Below, piece by piece: positions 25,408-34,616 of a stretch of 64,000 bases of DNA. Each line of letters opens with the position of its first letter. The first letter of the stretch is position 1. Source of the stretch: BMS3BBIN04 sp964552465 (GTDB lineage: Bacteria; Electryoneota; Electryoneia; Electryoneales; Electryoneaceae); contig CAZKGR010000003.1 of assembly GCA_964552465.1 (NCBI GenBank), forward strand, positions 149,547-213,546, given 5' to 3'. The position numbers and the translations under genes were made by a program. The notes below the pieces were generated by a model. It worked only from the letters and a program-made list of their open reading frames with translations. It had not been told where the DNA came from and did not search any database.

Positions 25408-26060
25408 CGTAGATCGAATATGGTTGCGGTATCGGGGGGAGTGAATTGAAACTGCGCGTCATCGAGTTTGACGTTCAACTCAACATCGAGCAACTCGTAT
25501 ATGGTAGTGTTGCCGGCATCATCGTCGAAGGATATCCGGGTCGTGATCCATATATCACTATCCACGATCACGTTCACATTCGATACTCCCAGACCGTCTT
25601 CATTAGGGATCAACGAGAGCTGGTAGCGATCCCCGTCCAGTTCCTCAGAGGAGTCGACGTTGAATTGCTTTGGGAACTCGAACAGGAAATCGCGTGGTAA
25701 TGATCCGGGATCAGCGGTGGCAATGTTTTCCGCTATGATTTGCTGGCTTCCGAGGTTGTATCGCCACAGGGTCGTACCGTCGCTGACAATAATCTGATTG
25801 TCGGTTTCGTAACGGAACAGGTTGTCACCGGAAAGCAGCATCGTACCTTCGCTGATTTCGCTCTCGCCGACCATTGCCCAGACGAATTCATGCCTGAAAG
25901 ATGCGGAGAGGGTTTCCAGCTTGTCGTATGTCTTCTGGACTTTCTTTATAACCTGCTCACCTGACAACTCTTTTGCTTGAACAGGAACAAAAACAGTCAT
26001 CACGAGGATGACAGCGATTAGGGAAGTCTTGATCATGAACCGTGAATTGGTCGTTCGCAT
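25404..26060 (-). CDS. lolA: Outer-membrane lipoprotein carrier LolA
   Basis: LolA carries lipoproteins across the periplasm from LolCDE to the outer membrane. The product, about 218 residues, has a signal peptide (hydrophobic stretch ending VQA-KE) and a LolA-like fold: VQKTYDKLETLSASFRHEF, GTMLLSGDNLFRYE and DGTTLWRYNL. The frame extends to GTG 26096, inside ftsK. ATG 26060, 13 nt after the ftsK stop, is preferred; ATG 26036 is also possible, and no start has a good ribosome site. Its presence agrees with a double-membrane cell that sorts lipoproteins. Confidence 0.88.
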   Translation of the reverse strand: MRTTNSRFMIKTSLIAVILVMTVFVPVQAKELSGEQVIKKVQKTYDKLETLSASFRHEFVWAMVGESEISEGTMLLSGDNLFRYETDNQIIVSDGTTLWRYNLGSQQIIAENIATADPGSLPRDFLFEFPKQFNVDSSEELDGDRYQLSLIPNEDGLGVSNVNVIVDSDIWITTRISFDDDAGNTTIYELLDVELNVKLDDAQFQFTPPDTATIFDLR

Positions 26061-26073
26061 CGAGTGCTCGAAT

Positions 26074-28449
26074 CTAGTCAAGAGTTGCTTCGCCACCGTT
26101 CAGGAAAGAGTCTACCTGTTCTGGATCGAGATATACCTCGCGCGCCTTTGAGCCTTCGAACGGGCCGACGATCCCCGCCATCTCCAGCTGATCGAGCAAA
26201 CGTCCAGCTCGGCTATACCCGATTTTCAGACGGCGTTGCAGCAAGGATACTGATCCCTGCTGGTGACGTGCTACCACTTTTACGGCTTCAGCGAACAGAG
26301 GATCCCGATCATCCGCGGAAATTTGTCCAGCTCCTCCGGTACTGCTATCCTCGGGCGACTTAAGCTCAATGGGTTTAACGAACATCGGTTGAGATCGGAC
26401 ATGCGCGATCAGCTTGTGCATTTCATCGGTCGAGATGAACGCCCCGTGGAACCGAACCGGAGTGGGTGAAGCGTTTGAGAGGAACAGACCGTCACCCATG
26501 CCGAGTAGTTTCTCCGCGCCGCCCCGGTCGAGGATGGTCCGGCCATCAACTTTGGAGGCGACCATGAACGCGATCCGTGCCGGAAAATTAGCCTTGATCA
26601 CACCAGTGATAACGTCCACGGACGGTCGTTGCGTGGCGACAATCAGGTGAATCCCAACTGCACGTGCCATCTGGGCCAGGCGGGCGATTGGTTCTTCAAC
26701 ATCGCGTGCGGCGACCATCATCAAGTCTGCCAGCTCGTCAATGATAACTACGATGTGGGGCAATGGTTTCAGTTGTTCGTCGCCACTCTCGCTAGCTTTG
26801 CCGTTGGCCTCAACTTCTTCCGCGCGGTTCTGGACGATCTTGTTGAATTCTTTCAAGTTACGTGCACCGGTCTCAGCGAGGTGATCGTAACGGCGTTCCA
26901 TCTCGAGGACGACGGATTGCAGCAACGCAACTGCGTTTTTGGGCTCGGTTGCGATGACTTCATTCAGCGATTCGAGGTACAGCAAATGGTGACGACGAAG
27001 CTCAGCATACGCTGACAATTCAATTTTCTTCGGGTCGATCATCACCAGCTGGACCTGGTCCGGACGGTTACGCATCAACAGGCTGGCGATGATGGTGTTG
27101 ATACAGACGGATTTACCTGCACCAGTTGTCCCGGCGATCATCAGGTGTGGCATCGCGCCGAGGTCAACGACCAACTCTTCGCCTTGGGCATTTTTGCCGA
27201 GCGCAATAGACAGGGGCTTGTTTGTCGATGCCCACTCAGCGGACTCAATGATTTCGCGCAGGTAGACAATGTTCGCATCTTCGTTCGGAACTTCGATTCC
27301 TACGGCGCCGACGCCGGGGATCGGTGCGATGATTCGGATCGCGACTGCGGCCAGGCTGAGGGCAAGGTCATCGGACAGGCTCGTTATGCGGCTGACTTTA
27401 ACACCTTTTGAGGGGCGTAAATCATAGCGAGTAATGACTGGGCCGGGATGAATTGCGACAACGCTTGCCCGTACGCCGTAATCGCCAAGTCGCTCCTCGA
27501 GCTCTTTTGCTCGACGGCGGAGCTCAGTTTCATCCCATTCGAGATCGCTGCCTTCAGGTGGCGGCGTCAGCAGTTCAGATGAGGGAAGCACGAAGTCTTC
27601 CGGACGTGGCTTCGGTCCATCTTCTGAATTGTCATCGTCTGAAACGGGCATCAACTGTTCGTTGCGGATAATCTCCGGCATGCTTTGGTCGGAATCGTCC
27701 CAATCCGCATCATCCTCATCATCGCCAAGATCAAAGCTTGGAACCGGTTTGGATTTAAGCGGAATCTCAGGCGGCGGTTTCTTCTTCGGGAGTTTAGGCT
27801 TGGGTTTACGTTCGGGGAATTTGATCTTGCTCGCGACGAATCCAAGTCCGACCGCAACGCCATGCAGCATGTCCGACCAGTTCAGGCGCAGGATAATCGT
27901 GATGTAGATGATCGATAGTGCGCCGAGTAGTATCGCGGTCCCGAGGGAACCAATGAAATGGACCAGCCAGTAATCGAGACCAGACCCGATCAGGCCGGTA
28001 AGTTCGTTGGACGGCGAGAGTTCCTGCACCCGTCGGAACCACGCCCAGATAGCTACCGATAGTATGGAAAGTGTGGTAATTTGGAGCGCCTGACGTCTGA
28101 ACAAGCGTTGTCCTTTACCACGCAACAGGTCGAGGCCTGAATAAAAGAGGAACAGCGGCAGGATTAGCGCAAAAAACCGCCCGAGAGTGAACTCGGCCAG
28201 ATAAAACGCAATGTGTGCGCCGAATGGACCGAGCAGGTTCTGCACATCACTGCCGATTCGGCTCCCCTTGGGGAAATCATGGGCATCGTAACTGAGCAAA
28301 GCAATAGTCGCCATCGCCGCAAACGTGATCAGTATGATCCCGAACACGTCCTTAATGCGTGACGAAGTCTTGTTCGAGGCTTTTGATTTCTTCGAACGTT
28401 TTCTGGTGCTGCTCTTTCGCTTCGAGCCGGTTACTTTCGCTTTAGGCAT
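26074..28449 (-). CDS. ftsK: DNA translocase FtsK/SpoIIIE
   Basis: FtsK anchors at the septum and pumps chromosomal DNA during division. From ATG 28449 the protein is about 791 residues: a lysine/serine-rich N-terminus, four or more transmembrane helices (about 30-185), a short acidic/proline linker, the RecA-like motor with Walker A GTTGAGKSVC near residue 440 and Walker B VVIIDELADLM, and a C-terminal winged-helix gamma domain (SVSLLQRRLKIGYSRAGRLL) that reads KOPS-like DNA polarity. The linker is far shorter than in E. coli. An upstream ATG at 28497 would add 16 residues. It is first in an operon with lolA. Confidence 0.96.
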   Translation of the reverse strand: MPKAKVTGSKRKSSTRKRSKKSKASNKTSSRIKDVFGIILITFAAMATIALLSYDAHDFPKGSRIGSDVQNLLGPFGAHIAFYLAEFTLGRFFALILPLFLFYSGLDLLRGKGQRLFRRQALQITTLSILSVAIWAWFRRVQELSPSNELTGLIGSGLDYWLVHFIGSLGTAILLGALSIIYITIILRLNWSDMLHGVAVGLGFVASKIKFPERKPKPKLPKKKPPPEIPLKSKPVPSFDLGDDEDDADWDDSDQSMPEIIRNEQLMPVSDDDNSEDGPKPRPEDFVLPSSELLTPPPEGSDLEWDETELRRRAKELEERLGDYGVRASVVAIHPGPVITRYDLRPSKGVKVSRITSLSDDLALSLAAVAIRIIAPIPGVGAVGIEVPNEDANIVYLREIIESAEWASTNKPLSIALGKNAQGEELVVDLGAMPHLMIAGTTGAGKSVCINTIIASLLMRNRPDQVQLVMIDPKKIELSAYAELRRHHLLYLESLNEVIATEPKNAVALLQSVVLEMERRYDHLAETGARNLKEFNKIVQNRAEEVEANGKASESGDEQLKPLPHIVVIIDELADLMMVAARDVEEPIARLAQMARAVGIHLIVATQRPSVDVITGVIKANFPARIAFMVASKVDGRTILDRGGAEKLLGMGDGLFLSNASPTPVRFHGAFISTDEMHKLIAHVRSQPMFVKPIELKSPEDSSTGGAGQISADDRDPLFAEAVKVVARHQQGSVSLLQRRLKIGYSRAGRLLDQLEMAGIVGPFEGSKAREVYLDPEQVDSFLNGGEATLD

Positions 28450-28578
28450 GTCATCCCATAGTTTTCCGCGCCCACAAGGTAGGGAGACCCTGCTCACGTC
28501 GCAAGGAGGAAAATGGGGTGAAAGATTGCTTGCGACAGTCTATATTGCAGCATCCTTTGACTAACAATCAATACACTC

Positions 28579-29163
28579 ATGCATAGACATCTCCCGAACG
28601 TACTGACATCGCTCCGTTTCCCGCTGACCGGACTGTTTCTATACGGCTGGTTACAAGCAGAAGTCTATTGGCATCTCATCGCGACAGGTGTCTTCTTCGT
28701 CGGGATACTTACCGATTGGCTCGATGGTAAGCTCGCTCGTCAAATGGGGCGTGTGACCAAGGTTGGCAGCTTCCTCGATCCACTCGCTGACAAGGTGATG
28801 GTGATCGCTGGCTTCTATGCGATCTTCGCCACTCCCGGCTTCGAATGGGGGATGTGGCGTATCTGGATCCTGGTCGCGTTCGGGCTGATTGTCCTGCGTG
28901 AGCTGGGGATCACTGTGCTGCGTTCATGGTTGGTGCGCGGTGGTCAACCACTGGCAACGTCATTCCTCGGAAAGTTGAAGACCTCAGTGCAGATGGTCAC
29001 CCTGATCATTGCGCTGCTCGGTCAGAATTTGCGTGAACTGGCAGCGTGGGATGCGTTCTGGTTTGAATCTCTTGTTGGCGTAGGTGTCTTGCTAAGCGCT
29101 GTGATTGCCACTATCAGCGGGTTAGTGTATCTGCAAAATGCTAAACAGACGAGCGCTGCATGA
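28579..29163 (+). CDS. pgsA: CDP-diacylglycerol-glycerol-3-phosphate 3-phosphatidyltransferase
   Basis: This 194-residue inner-membrane enzyme makes phosphatidylglycerol-phosphate from CDP-diacylglycerol and glycerol-3-phosphate. The CDP-alcohol phosphatidyltransferase signature D-x2-DG-x2-AR-x8-G-x3-D-x3-D is intact (DWLDGKLAR ... GSFLDPLADK), and several transmembrane helices follow. Related CDP-alcohol transferases share the motif, but PgsA is the best fit by length and by the N-terminal NVLTSLRFPLTGLF. No clear ribosome site precedes ATG 28579. The stop overlaps the next start by 4 nt (ATGA). Confidence 0.9.
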   Translation: MHRHLPNVLTSLRFPLTGLFLYGWLQAEVYWHLIATGVFFVGILTDWLDGKLARQMGRVTKVGSFLDPLADKVMVIAGFYAIFATPGFEWGMWRIWILVAFGLIVLRELGITVLRSWLVRGGQPLATSFLGKLKTSVQMVTLIIALLGQNLRELAAWDAFWFESLVGVGVLLSAVIATISGLVYLQNAKQTSAA

Positions 29164-32141
29164 TCTTGCCCACCTGGCGTACTTCAATCCTCGTAGCTGT
29201 AATTCTCTTTCTTTTTACTGGAACAGTTCATCAGTCGTTCGCCAAACGTTACCCTGACCATTTTCATTGGATGGAGCTGCGGGCGGGTGAGGTTGTGATC
29301 TGTTATCCGCAAGGGTACGAATCTCACGCCAACTTGCTCGCTGCGACGGCGGAGTCATATCTCGACAGCTTGGAAAAGTGGTACGGGGAACGTCCTGAGA
29401 CCGCACGTATCGTGCTCAATCCGGCGATGGATCGCAGCCAGGCGATGGCGCTGATCAACCCGACACGGATCGAGATTCCCGTCGCTCCGGCGTTAGACAA
29501 GGGACTACGTCCGCAGAGTTCGTTGTATTTGGATCGTGTGACCGGCCATGAGCTGACCCATATCTACCAGATGGGTCTGCGCAGAGGAGTAGCGAAATGG
29601 CTGGCACCTTTATTCGGTGAGTCCATAGCACCGGGAGCACTTGCACCCGACTGGCTGCTCGAAGGGCAGGCGATTTATACCGAATCCGCGGGTGGTGGGG
29701 GACGGCTGTATTCAGCTTATCAAAGCATGCAGATGCGCACCCAGCTCGCGCAAAAGGGCTGGTATTGGCCGGTGACTCAAATCTCTTCCGCTGGACGCGT
29801 GAATCCACCGCTCAATCGTGCATATACAGGTGGAGCGTTCCTTTACGCATCATTGACTGGCGAATATCGTGCGAGCCAGCACATCGCTGAGTGGATGAAT
29901 CACCAAGCTGCATGGCCCGGATTGACTGGCTGGAACTTCAGCCGCTCGTATAACGGTCGGACGCTCGGCGAGCAGTGGTCAGCGTTGGAAGTTGCAGAGC
30001 GGATCCGTTTACGCGACAACCTGCGAGTGCTTAACCAAGCTGGATACGCTGTCGGAATGCCTCTGCTCGAGGCACAGCGAACATCGTATCACCATCCCCA
30101 TTGGACCGTTGATGACGAGCTGGTGGTCATGGAACGGTCTTACTCGCATCCGAATCGTGTCGTCACGTTGTCGAAAGCTCCTCAATATCGCAAGGATGTG
30201 CTCGCATACACGGGCGCGACTGCTCATGAAGGTCTGACACCATTTGTTGAAGGTGTAATCGCATCAGAGATCCGACGCGGGATGTTTGTTCCTGAATCGA
30301 ATGCCTCAGTTCTGGTGTTGATCACGAGAGACGGTCATACCACTGACCTCGCACACGGCGGGCTGAATGGATGGGCGCCCGCGTTTCATGCTGGAACCAT
30401 GCGTCTGGCTTATATCGCATCCATCGAAACGGGCGGACACGCACTGCGGATGGCGGAGCTGGATTCAACCGGTAACGTCGTCGGATCAATCATGCAGCTG
30501 GTCTCGACACAGCTCGGGCACCTTTCCGATCCGGCGTGGAGCACAGATGGCATGACGCTCGCCTTCACCGCTGATCTTGGTGACGGGGAAGCCGTATATG
30601 TGCTCGACATGACCGACCTGTCATTGCTGAAGGTTCGCATTGATAACGCAGCCACGACCTGGGACCCCGCCTGGTCACCTGACGGATCGTTGTGGATCTC
30701 TTCCGATCGCGGCGGCATTTACAACTTGTATGAAGTGAGTCTGGCGGACTCATCCGCGACTCAACGAACCCGGGTAATCACTGGCGCGATGGAGCCTTCG
30801 GTCGCGAGTGATGGGGAACGGGTAGCTTATGCCCATTACACGGCGGAGGGCTTCAATGTCGCGCTGCTCGATTCATCGCGATGGCTCGATGAACCAGTCG
30901 CAGTGTCTGTGGAAACGGTTGGCCGCGATGTGTTCTCTACACCTGACAGCTTGCTGGCAGTTGACAGTAGCGGAACGCATTCGAACTACTCACCACTGCC
31001 TTACATGGCACCGAATTATGCCATGCCCTCCTATGGGGTTGGCGATGAACTGAGTTTCGGTGCAACAGTATATGGACAGGATCCTGTTAGCCTGCTGGCC
31101 TGGAAACTATCAGCGCACTTGGGAATTGAGTCGATTTTACCTGAAATTGCCGCCTCACTGACCTATCGAGAATTGCCGGTTGACATCCGTCTATCGACGT
31201 TCGCTAACACTGAAGAGTTACTCCAGTTAAACCTTGGCATCGATAGTCATGGCGACTCGCTGTACTTCTACGACACCCATTGGAAGCACACCTCGACGAC
31301 AGGTCTGACAGTGTTCCAGCAGATTCATCTGGATCGTGGCAAGTGGCGTACAACGGCGGTGCCGTATGCGGTATTGGTTCATCGGACACAATACCGTCAG
31401 ACGACGCTTGAGGGTGGACTTGAAACAAATCAGTACTTGGGAGTCCGCATAGGTGGAACGATCACGCGATACTATTCAGCTTGGCGTGATCCAGTGCCTA
31501 GCCGTCTTGAATCTATGAGTTTGCTTGCCGAACGAGGATTCTCGGGTTTTGATTTGGAAGCGGATCTGATCGAGGTTAGTGTTCGCAAACATTGGCCTGG
31601 ACCTTTGACGAACACCGTGATCGCATTGTACGGTTCAGTGCAGGCGCAAACCGGCGATTACAGTTTCTCTCACGTGAATGTGCGTCCACGCGGTTATGTG
31701 GATGACGATCTGCCGTATCGCTATTACTGGAACAACAATAGATGGGAGAGAAATAGTCGTTCCATGTTTGGCGGAGCAGAGGTCCATTTCCCGCTGGCAT
31801 TCCCGGACGCTGGCTGGCCGGGACTTGGCTACATCTTCCTCGAACGTATCAACGGTTCTTTGTTTGCCGAGGGAAGCACAGGTTGGGGTGGGGGACTGTC
31901 TCTCGAAGAATGGGCCAATGACTACGGTATCGCATCGCTCGGTGGTACGGTCAGCTTCCGAGGTAACCTGTTCTTCCAGGCGGATACAAAGCTCGATGTC
32001 GGAGTTGCGTACCGGACGGAATATCAGGACGCTGCCGTGTTCATTAACCTTAGCTTTCCGGAGCTGGATGCGTTTATCGGCGATGTGCCGGATTGGTCAG
32101 ATCTGAGCCGACGTGAATCACCATGGCGCGCACATCGCTAG
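29160..32141 (+). CDS. Exported gluzincin-like metallopeptidase with TolB-type repeats and C-terminal outer-membrane barrel
   Basis: The 993-residue protein has a signal peptide (about 1-28) and an N-terminal peptidase-like domain with zinc motif HELTH (130-134). A distal Glu lies in WLLEGQAIYTE (third ligand about 168), the gluzincin (MA clan) pattern. Residues about 310-600 form a TolB/WD40-like propeller with repeated SDPAWSTDGMTLAF and WDPAWSPDGSLWIS units. From about 620 to the end it is an aromatic-rich beta-strand region typical of an outer-membrane barrel. Such fusions occur in Bacteroidota and candidate phyla; substrates are unknown. Translation is coupled to pgsA by a 4-nt overlap. 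Its role is likely envelope surface proteolysis or peptide binding. Confidence 0.82.
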   Translation: MILPTWRTSILVAVILFLFTGTVHQSFAKRYPDHFHWMELRAGEVVICYPQGYESHANLLAATAESYLDSLEKWYGERPETARIVLNPAMDRSQAMALINPTRIEIPVAPALDKGLRPQSSLYLDRVTGHELTHIYQMGLRRGVAKWLAPLFGESIAPGALAPDWLLEGQAIYTESAGGGGRLYSAYQSMQMRTQLAQKGWYWPVTQISSAGRVNPPLNRAYTGGAFLYASLTGEYRASQHIAEWMNHQAAWPGLTGWNFSRSYNGRTLGEQWSALEVAERIRLRDNLRVLNQAGYAVGMPLLEAQRTSYHHPHWTVDDELVVMERSYSHPNRVVTLSKAPQYRKDVLAYTGATAHEGLTPFVEGVIASEIRRGMFVPESNASVLVLITRDGHTTDLAHGGLNGWAPAFHAGTMRLAYIASIETGGHALRMAELDSTGNVVGSIMQLVSTQLGHLSDPAWSTDGMTLAFTADLGDGEAVYVLDMTDLSLLKVRIDNAATTWDPAWSPDGSLWISSDRGGIYNLYEVSLADSSATQRTRVITGAMEPSVASDGERVAYAHYTAEGFNVALLDSSRWLDEPVAVSVETVGRDVFSTPDSLLAVDSSGTHSNYSPLPYMAPNYAMPSYGVGDELSFGATVYGQDPVSLLAWKLSAHLGIESILPEIAASLTYRELPVDIRLSTFANTEELLQLNLGIDSHGDSLYFYDTHWKHTSTTGLTVFQQIHLDRGKWRTTAVPYAVLVHRTQYRQTTLEGGLETNQYLGVRIGGTITRYYSAWRDPVPSRLESMSLLAERGFSGFDLEADLIEVSVRKHWPGPLTNTVIALYGSVQAQTGDYSFSHVNVRPRGYVDDDLPYRYYWNNNRWERNSRSMFGGAEVHFPLAFPDAGWPGLGYIFLERINGSLFAEGSTGWGGGLSLEEWANDYGIASLGGTVSFRGNLFFQADTKLDVGVAYRTEYQDAAVFINLSFPELDAFIGDVPDWSDLSRRESPWRAHR

Positions 32142-32165
32142 TATGAATTCATGCGCCAGGCTGCA

Positions 32166-33011
32166 CTAGGCCTGATCAGCGTCCAGCCTGAAGTTGATCT
32201 CGTAGTAAATGATGTAGAATCCGCGTTTTTGAACATTCGCCTGTGATTCCGATGATTGTACCGTATAGATCGTCGAGACCTTGCATCCTTCACGAACCGC
32301 CTCTCGGAATCGGTGATTGATCAATGCCGAGTGAATTCCCTTTCGACGGAAGTCAGGATGTGTGCTGGCGCTGGCCAGGTATCCGATTTCATCAAGCACA
32401 GCCATTGAAGCTATCCCTGCCGGTTCGCCGTTGTATCGCGCGAGATAATGGCGGGCTGTTGTGCTCCCATGATACACCAGAAAATCATCCGGGTCGGAGA
32501 TCTCATCATCTTCCATGGTGGAAAAGCCTTGCACGGCAACGTTCCGCCACTCGTCAAACGCAGCTTCATCCTTCAAGTCAACTGATTCAATGCTGATGCC
32601 TTCTGCAGGTTTTGGGAATTCCTCCCCTTCGGCAAAAGGTCGCATCAATACGGAAGTCCATTCGGTGATAGCGTATCCACGGTGCCCGAGTTTGAGAAAC
32701 AGTTCGGGATCAGCAAGGGAACACATCTCGATATGTGGACGGATTCCGCGTTCCTTGTATATCGCTTCCAGTTCATCGAGCACGGCATCGGAAACCGACT
32801 CTCGCAGACCAAGGCCAAAGGTTCGGCTCCACAGTTGCGAATCCTTGTGGAAGTTGATCACTCCATCGCCAATCGGGATGACCAGCTTGTCAAATTTAGG
32901 ATTCAATCGCTCCCGCTCATGCCCGAGTTCAACGGAAAAGTCGAGGTGATGATTTTCGATGTAGGCAGCGTCTTCGCGTTGCAGAGCGTGCAGCCTGAAC
33001 GGCAGACTCAT
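32166..33011 (-). CDS. GNAT-family N-acetyltransferase
   Basis: The 281-residue protein has a GNAT domain in its C-terminal half: GEPAGIASMAVLDEIGYLAS, then the acetyl-CoA loop HPDFRRKGIHSALI and the final beta strands VQSSESQANVQKRGF. The N-terminal half is a diverged GNAT-like fold. The acceptor molecule cannot be inferred. GGAG sits 5 nt before ATG 33011. It lies 31 nt after a membrane-anchored phosphodiesterase-fold gene on the same strand, probably in one transcript. Confidence 0.85.
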   Translation of the reverse strand: MSLPFRLHALQREDAAYIENHHLDFSVELGHERERLNPKFDKLVIPIGDGVINFHKDSQLWSRTFGLGLRESVSDAVLDELEAIYKERGIRPHIEMCSLADPELFLKLGHRGYAITEWTSVLMRPFAEGEEFPKPAEGISIESVDLKDEAAFDEWRNVAVQGFSTMEDDEISDPDDFLVYHGSTTARHYLARYNGEPAGIASMAVLDEIGYLASASTHPDFRRKGIHSALINHRFREAVREGCKVSTIYTVQSSESQANVQKRGFYIIYYEINFRLDADQA

Positions 33012-33042
33012 TTGGACTCCATGCTTCCAGACTTTTGTCGGA

Positions 33043-34305
33043 TCACTTCACCTTGAAATCTAGCCACAGCATTCGATGGTCAGACGCCAGCATGGCCAAC
33101 GCGTATCCCTCGGGATCTGCTGTCGAATCAGGCCAGAACACTCCACCCGCAACTGGTTCGAGGTCAATACTTGGAAGCAGGTGATCAATACGCATGCTCC
33201 ACCTTTCGCCTCCAGATGTGCGGCGTTCAATGAAATCGGGAGCACCTGCCGCCTGACCGTATAATGCGCCCTCGCTGACCAGTAGTTCTCCACAATCCCT
33301 GATCCGTGAGTGGTTGATCAGCAGGTCGAGCGCACGTTCGCCGGATTCCAATTGATCGCCCTTCGGACCAGCGTTCAGGTCGCCAGCGATGATGAAACTC
33401 TCATTTTCGCCTAGCCCGCCGCGGATTCCGACATCGTCAACCATGACTGAATCGTTGTTGATGTAGTGAACCCACATTTTGAGCTCATCATAGTTCCGGC
33501 GACCGTTCCGATCTTCCGGACCGTCGAAAACAGGTGGGGTGGGGTGGGAGACCAGGAGGTGGATTGATGTATCACCGATCTTGACAGGGATATCCCAGTG
33601 CGACTTGCTGGACAGGCGGAATACCTCGATCTCATCCTCCGAATACCAGTCTGTGGGGATCAAGTTTCCGGGAAGATCTTTCCACAGGAAATTCTGGAAT
33701 GTTCGAGCGTTATCGGTGTCAAGCGGGACGCGTGAGAGGATCGCCATCGAGTATTGACCTGGATACGCGCCGTATCCATAGCAGTCGCCACCGTGATCAC
33801 GTGTGCCACGGTCGGCATCCGTGGCGATCTTGCCATTGTTATCAAAATCCTTTCCCACCAGAAATCCCGTGTTGCACGGTGCGGCGTAAACATGTGGGTA
33901 GTCAAGCGGTTCATCTCCATGGTTCAGGTAATAGTCGATGAAACGCTGCGCGTTCAGGCTGAGTGGATCGCCGGCGTTGTACGCGTCGATGTCGTGATCG
34001 ATTTCGTTCAGCACGAGGATGTCAGGATTGATTTGACGGATGATCGATGCGGCGGCGACAAGCTGCTCATTTTGACCGATACCGGTAGAATCAAGCTCGG
34101 TCAGTTTCTGAGTGGACATCTCCCAGATGTTGAACATCGCGACGCGCAGGGTACCATCTTCGGACAGTGAGAGTTCATCAGATTGTTTGCGGGAATGCGA
34201 AACATACGCGGCACTTAACATCATGATCACGGAGAAGATACCGGCAATTACTATCATGACCATGACATAGCGGGTAGCTTTCTTTCCAGGTGCGGAACGA
34301 TTCAT
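33043..34305 (-). CDS. Membrane-anchored endonuclease/exonuclease/phosphatase-fold protein
   Basis: From ATG 34305 (AGGA 7 nt upstream) the protein is about 420 residues: a single N-terminal transmembrane anchor (VMVMIVIAGIFSVIMM) and an exported EEP domain. Motifs are LRVAMFNIWEM, the metal Glu in LVLNEIDHD, the catalytic His in LLVSHPTPP, IIAGDLNAGPKGD and terminal LASDHRMLWLDF. The fold hydrolyses phosphodiesters (nucleic acids, phospholipids, sugar phosphates). Because the domain faces outside, scavenging extracellular nucleic acid or lipid is possible, but this is inference. The longer frame from 34383 is rejected for lack of a ribosome site. Confidence 0.85.
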   Translation of the reverse strand: MNRSAPGKKATRYVMVMIVIAGIFSVIMMLSAAYVSHSRKQSDELSLSEDGTLRVAMFNIWEMSTQKLTELDSTGIGQNEQLVAAASIIRQINPDILVLNEIDHDIDAYNAGDPLSLNAQRFIDYYLNHGDEPLDYPHVYAAPCNTGFLVGKDFDNNGKIATDADRGTRDHGGDCYGYGAYPGQYSMAILSRVPLDTDNARTFQNFLWKDLPGNLIPTDWYSEDEIEVFRLSSKSHWDIPVKIGDTSIHLLVSHPTPPVFDGPEDRNGRRNYDELKMWVHYINNDSVMVDDVGIRGGLGENESFIIAGDLNAGPKGDQLESGERALDLLINHSRIRDCGELLVSEGALYGQAAGAPDFIERRTSGGERWSMRIDHLLPSIDLEPVAGGVFWPDSTADPEGYALAMLASDHRMLWLDFKVK

Positions 34306-34422
34306 GGTAGTATCCTGTGTGGTCTTGGCAAGTGCGTTGGTTGAAACGTAATGCAACCAGAAATGGCAAGGTAGCAATCTCATGTTGTAAGGAGCGAGCT
34401 GTTTGACACGATAATACCGAGC

Positions 34423-34454
34423 GAGAAAACCCGCACAATTGTGCGGGTTTTCTC
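34423..34454. terminator. Bidirectional hairpin terminator
   Basis: GAGAAAACCCGCACAA and its exact complement form a perfect 16-bp palindrome with A- and T-runs at the ends. It lies just downstream of tRNA-Glu(CTC) on the minus strand. Confidence 0.9.
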
Positions 34455-34459
34455 TGAAG

Positions 34460-34531
34460 TAGCGCGTACGGGACTCGAACCCGTGTTACCGGCGTGAGAG
34501 GCCGGCGTCCTAACCGCTGAACGAACGCGCC
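34460..34531 (-). tRNA. tRNA-Glu(CTC)
   Basis: Read on the minus strand: acceptor GGCGCGT/ACGCGCT (terminal G-U), anticodon stem CCGGC/GCCGG with loop CTCTCAC (anticodon CTC), T arm ACGGG-TTCGAGT-CCCGT, discriminator A. The following bases are CT, so CCA is not encoded. With tRNA-Glu(TTC) at 6462 this gives dedicated readers for both Glu codons. Confidence 0.95.
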
Positions 34532-34616
34532 ATTTTTCGAACGGCACGAAATGTAAGTCGTGATACTTCCCCGCGCAACCCGTGACCGCCCAATAGAGAC
34601 GATGACCGTCAAACGC

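Noticed and set aside
34178..34612. Minus-strand frame of 144 codons across the tRNA-Glu(CTC) region
   Set aside because: It runs through the tRNA and its terminator and overlaps the start of the phosphodiesterase-fold gene.
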